A stretch of 17,922 bases of DNA, from assembly GCA_002712945.1 (NCBI GenBank), contig PAVA01000056.1:1-17922 (forward strand), given 5' to 3'. Each line of letters starts with the position of its first letter. Within the stretch, counting starts at the first letter, position 1. This DNA comes from Citromicrobium sp. Its GTDB lineage: Bacteria; Pseudomonadota; Alphaproteobacteria; Sphingomonadales; Sphingomonadaceae. Made by a program: the position numbers and the translations under genes. Under the pieces are notes generated by a model. That model made no database searches. It worked only from the letters and a program-made list of their open reading frames with translations, and had not been told where the DNA came from. Positions 15,247 to 17,922 of the stretch are shown one piece after another.

Positions 15247-16158
15247 ATGGCCGCCCAATCGACCGGAATTGCCTTCACCATCGGCGCGCGGCGCCTGTTC
15301 GCGGTCGAGCGGATGCTGGAACCGATCGCCTTCTCGCTCGAGCAGGCGCTGGCAGGCACGGTGCCGAACGTGCCCGACGCAGGGAGCGCCGATGGCCTGC
15401 GTGTGCTGTCGGCGCCGGTACGCATGGCAGGCGATATTGCAGCGCGGTTCCCCGCGCATGTCATGGGGGCGCGCGAGACCTTCCGCCGCCATTACATTGC
15501 GATGGACGGCACCTTCGAGGATTACCTCGCCCGCTTCTCGGGCAAGACCCGCAGCACGCTCAAACGCAAGGCGAAGAAGTTCGCGAAAGCCGATGGCGGC
15601 GAACTCGATGTACGCGCGTACACCACGCAGGACGAGGTCGCGCGCTTCCTGAGCCTCGCGCTGCCGCTGTCGGAAAAGACCTACCAGGCGCGGCTGCTCG
15701 ACGCCGGACTGCCCGATAGCGACACGGCGCGCGCTACGATGCTGGAGGATGCAGACGCCGGAAACATGCGCTGCTTCCTGCTGTTCCTTGACCGCGAGCC
15801 GGTTGCCTACCTGTCGCTGCCTGTACACGGGCAGACGCTGGTCTACGCCCACCTCGGCTACGATCCTGCACACGCGGCGCTTTCGCCCGGCACGGTGCTG
15901 CAGATGGAAGCCCTGCGGATGCTGTTCGCAGAGGATCGCTTCCGCTTCTTCGACTTCACCGAGGGGGACGGCGCGCACAAGGCGCTGTTCGGCACGCATT
16001 CGATCGAATGCTGTTCGTTCCTGCTGCTGCGCCGCACGCTTGCCAACCGGGCCCTGCTGCGCGCGCGCGACGGGTTCGACGCGGTGGTGGAGCGAGCGAA
16101 GGCCCTGCTCCGGCGCAGCGCCTCGCTCGCTTCGGCGCGCAGGCTCTTGCGCACGTAA
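15247..16158 (+). CDS. GNAT/FemAB-like acyltransferase (BioF2-like, Acetyltransf_6)
   Basis: A 303-residue protein resembling the Acetyltransf_6/CelD-like branch of the GNAT superfamily. Typical features are the central FEDYLARFSGKTRSTLKRK, which has the basic aromatic pattern seen before the second GNAT half, followed by MRCFLLFLDREPVAYLSLP, YAHLGYDPAHAALSPGTVLQ (the acyl-CoA-binding-like turn) and FFDFTEGDGAHKALFG. Relatives transfer acyl or aminoacyl groups in exopolysaccharide or peptidoglycan precursor modification. The adjacent deacetylase points to a glycan substrate, perhaps replacing an N-acetyl group by another acyl. ATG 15247 follows the deacetylase stop by 12 bases with only a weak GGGGCG ahead. 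Substrate is inferred from neighbours. Confidence 0.8.
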   Translation: MAAQSTGIAFTIGARRLFAVERMLEPIAFSLEQALAGTVPNVPDAGSADGLRVLSAPVRMAGDIAARFPAHVMGARETFRRHYIAMDGTFEDYLARFSGKTRSTLKRKAKKFAKADGGELDVRAYTTQDEVARFLSLALPLSEKTYQARLLDAGLPDSDTARATMLEDADAGNMRCFLLFLDREPVAYLSLPVHGQTLVYAHLGYDPAHAALSPGTVLQMEALRMLFAEDRFRFFDFTEGDGAHKALFGTHSIECCSFLLLRRTLANRALLRARDGFDAVVERAKALLRRSASLASARRLLRT

Positions 16159-16213
16159 CCCATTGCGCGCACCGCGCCTTCCGCTAGCCTTGTGCTGAGG
16201 GGGAGGGTGCGCG

Positions 16214-17922
16214 TTGGAATTCTTGCTGATCGTGGTGCTGGGGGCGGTATGCGCCTGGCTCTGGCAGAAGCTGGAAACGCTGCGGTCGGACCACGCGTTG
16301 CTGGAAGAACGGCTCGTCGGGATCGAACAGCGGCTCCGCTCGCAGACCGAGCGCCCCGCTGCCGCGGAAGCTGCGCCTCCGCCGGTCGAGACCCCCGCAT
16401 TGCCGCACGCGGACGATCATGCACGCGTGACAGGCACTTCCCCCGAAGTGTCTCCGGCCGCCCCGGACACCCGGCGCCCAGCCGTATCCCAAACCGTAGA
16501 GCAAGCGGAATTCGAGACCGTTTCCGACGAGGATACCGGAAGCAGCGGGTTCGATTTCGAGGAATTGTTCGGGCGTCGTCTGCCGATATGGGCGGGCGGC
16601 ATCACGCTTGCGGTGGGGGGCATCTTCCTCGTCCGGCTGGCGATCGAGAGCGGTTTGATGACGCCGCTGGTGCGCGTGGCGGCGAGCTTCGTCTTCGGCT
16701 TGATCCTGCTGGCAGCCGCCGAAGCCGCGCACCGTTTCGAGGCGCGGCTGGCGGACACGCGCGTGAGGCAGGCGCTCGCCGGTGCGGGCCTCGCCACGCT
16801 CTACGCCGCATTCTACCTCGCCGGGTCGGTTTACGGATTAATCGGGCCGGGCGCGGCTTTCGTCGGCCTCGCCGTGGTGACCGCCGCCGCGCTGGGCCTC
16901 GCATCGCGCTTCGGCCTGCCGACCGCCTTGCTCGGGCTGGTCGGTGGCTTTGCAACACCCGCCATGGTCGCAAGCAACGATCCCAACCTGCCGCTGCTGT
17001 CCTTCTATCTCGCGCTGCTTGCGGCGGGGATCGCTTTCACCGGCCGCCGGATGGGGGCCGCGTGGCTGGGAATGATCGCACTGCTCGGCGGCTTCGGCTG
17101 GGGCGCCGTCATCCTCGCGGCCGTGCCGGTCGAACGCGCCGACCTGCTGGCCTCGGGCATCTTCCTCGTCGCGCTGGGTGCGGCCGTCCCGGCGCTGGCG
17201 AGCGACCGCACGCGCTCGGCGGCGTGGGCGCAGACGGCTGCGGCGGCGCTCGCCAGCATCCAGCTCGCGGTGCTGATGCTGCTCAACGATTTCGACCTGC
17301 TGGGCTGGGGGCTCTACCTCCTCTTGCTGATAGCGCTGGCGGCGCTCGGCTGGCGGGAAACAGCGATCCGGCGCGGGGGACATTTCGCGGCCGCCGTCGG
17401 TATCGCATTGCTCGTGCCGTGGGCTCCGGACGCAAGCCTGTTCGCGCCGGTGGCTGCCGCGCTGGCCGTGGTCTGCGCCGGAGGGCCGCTGGCGCTGGCC
17501 TGGCTGCGCCGGGCCGACGAGGGCGACCTCTGGCAGGGCGCCGCCGTGCCTGCGGCCATAAGTGCGATCGCCGTGCTTCACTTTCACTCCGGCGAGGGCA
17601 TCCAGCCGGTTCTGGCCACCGCGCTGCTGGCGCTCGGAGCGCTGGGTACCGCAGGGCTTTTGCTCGCCGAGCGGACCGGCGGCGGCGCGCGCTTCGCATG
17701 GGGTTACGGCGGCGGAATAGCTCTCATCGCCTACCTTCTCTTCCTTGCGCTGGTACCCGAGGCGGCAATGGGTTGGTGCCTCGCCGTTGCAGGCGGAGCA
17801 ATCCTACTCGCGCAGCCCGCTCGCTATCACACCGCGCTGGTGCTGCTCGCCATTGCGCTCGGGTGGGCGGTTCCGCCGCTGGTCGTCTGGCTGACGGCCA
17901 CGCTCCCTGCTGTTTACGGCTC
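16214..17922 (+). CDS. DUF2339 polytopic membrane protein (3' end outside window)
   Basis: The frame is open from TTG 16214 to the end of the window, 569 codons so far. GGGAGG at 16201-16206 lies 7 bases before this TTG, and an in-frame TGA at 16196 rules out an earlier start. The product has an N-terminal membrane helix (MEFLLIVVLGAVCAWLW), a short coiled coil (to about residue 45), a Pro/Ala/Glu-rich linker to about 120, and then many membrane helices. WAGGITLAVGGIFLVRLAIE and the Gly/Pro-rich GLPTALLGLVGGFATPA are DUF2339 hallmarks. The function of this large bacterial family is unknown. Roughly the first half to two-thirds of a typical member is present. Confidence 0.86.
   Translation, partial: MEFLLIVVLGAVCAWLWQKLETLRSDHALLEERLVGIEQRLRSQTERPAAAEAAPPPVETPALPHADDHARVTGTSPEVSPAAPDTRRPAVSQTVEQAEFETVSDEDTGSSGFDFEELFGRRLPIWAGGITLAVGGIFLVRLAIESGLMTPLVRVAASFVFGLILLAAAEAAHRFEARLADTRVRQALAGAGLATLYAAFYLAGSVYGLIGPGAAFVGLAVVTAAALGLASRFGLPTALLGLVGGFATPAMVASNDPNLPLLSFYLALLAAGIAFTGRRMGAAWLGMIALLGGFGWGAVILAAVPVERADLLASGIFLVALGAAVPALASDRTRSAAWAQTAAAALASIQLAVLMLLNDFDLLGWGLYLLLLIALAALGWRETAIRRGGHFAAAVGIALLVPWAPDASLFAPVAAALAVVCAGGPLALAWLRRADEGDLWQGAAVPAAISAIAVLHFHSGEGIQPVLATALLALGALGTAGLLLAERTGGGARFAWGYGGGIALIAYLLFLALVPEAAMGWCLAVAGGAILLAQPARYHTALVLLAIALGWAVPPLVVWLTATLPAVYG

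Noticed and set aside
1..17922. Mobile element, prophage, CRISPR array or defence island
   Set aside because: No transposase, integrase, phage gene, cas gene or regularly spaced direct repeat was found; the three repeats are single intergenic palindromes.

Overview
The window looks like a chromosomal core segment from a high-GC alphaproteobacterium, most likely Sphingomonadales and probably Erythrobacteraceae (Erythrobacter, Qipengyuania or Altererythrobacter relatives). This is inferred from strong G/C preference at third codon positions, TonB-dependent receptor and lipoprotein sequences carrying the (I/V)VVTG motif common in sphingomonads, a sigma-EcfG-type promoter (GGAAC-N16-CGTT), and palindromic intergenic repeats of a kind I recall from this order. 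No tRNA, rRNA, insertion sequence, phage gene or CRISPR array was found.

Layout. (a) 1-1865: the 3' end of gpsA, with a Wzx-like polysaccharide flippase translationally coupled to it through a TTGA overlap. (b) 1962-5277: a possible cell-envelope operon of a VWA lipoprotein with 18 consecutive prolines, an OmpA-family protein, a 49-residue membrane protein, and a membrane-anchored helix-hairpin-helix protein. (c) 5320-5768: a single-domain response regulator directly behind a sigma-EcfG-type promoter, which suggests a link to the general stress response. (d) 5890-9114: catabolic genes, namely glutaryl-CoA dehydrogenase, then an intergenic stretch with two palindromic repeats, then an overlapping maleylacetoacetate isomerase / fumarylacetoacetate hydrolase pair (last steps of tyrosine/homogentisate degradation). 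(e) 9130-9763: a third palindromic repeat and a DUF421 membrane protein. (f) 9760-11781 (minus strand): a TonB-dependent receptor whose stop codon shares a CTAG with the DUF421 stop. (g) 11894-14198: an EthA-type Baeyer-Villiger monooxygenase, divergent from the receptor, followed by a CinA/MoCF-domain protein. (h) 14257-16158: a polysaccharide deacetylase closely followed by a GNAT/FemAB-like acyltransferase. (i) 16214 to the end: a DUF2339 polytopic membrane protein cut off by the window edge.

Two themes stand out. Envelope and polysaccharide genes recur (flippase, VWA/OmpA cluster, deacetylase/acyltransferase, DUF2339), and aromatic or amino-acid catabolism sits between them. The best leads are the response regulator with its predicted sigma-EcfG promoter, the polyproline plus TonB-box-like segment in the VWA lipoprotein, the 49-residue membrane protein, and the family of nested palindromic repeats. 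I saw no clear defence, mobile or otherwise wholly novel system.
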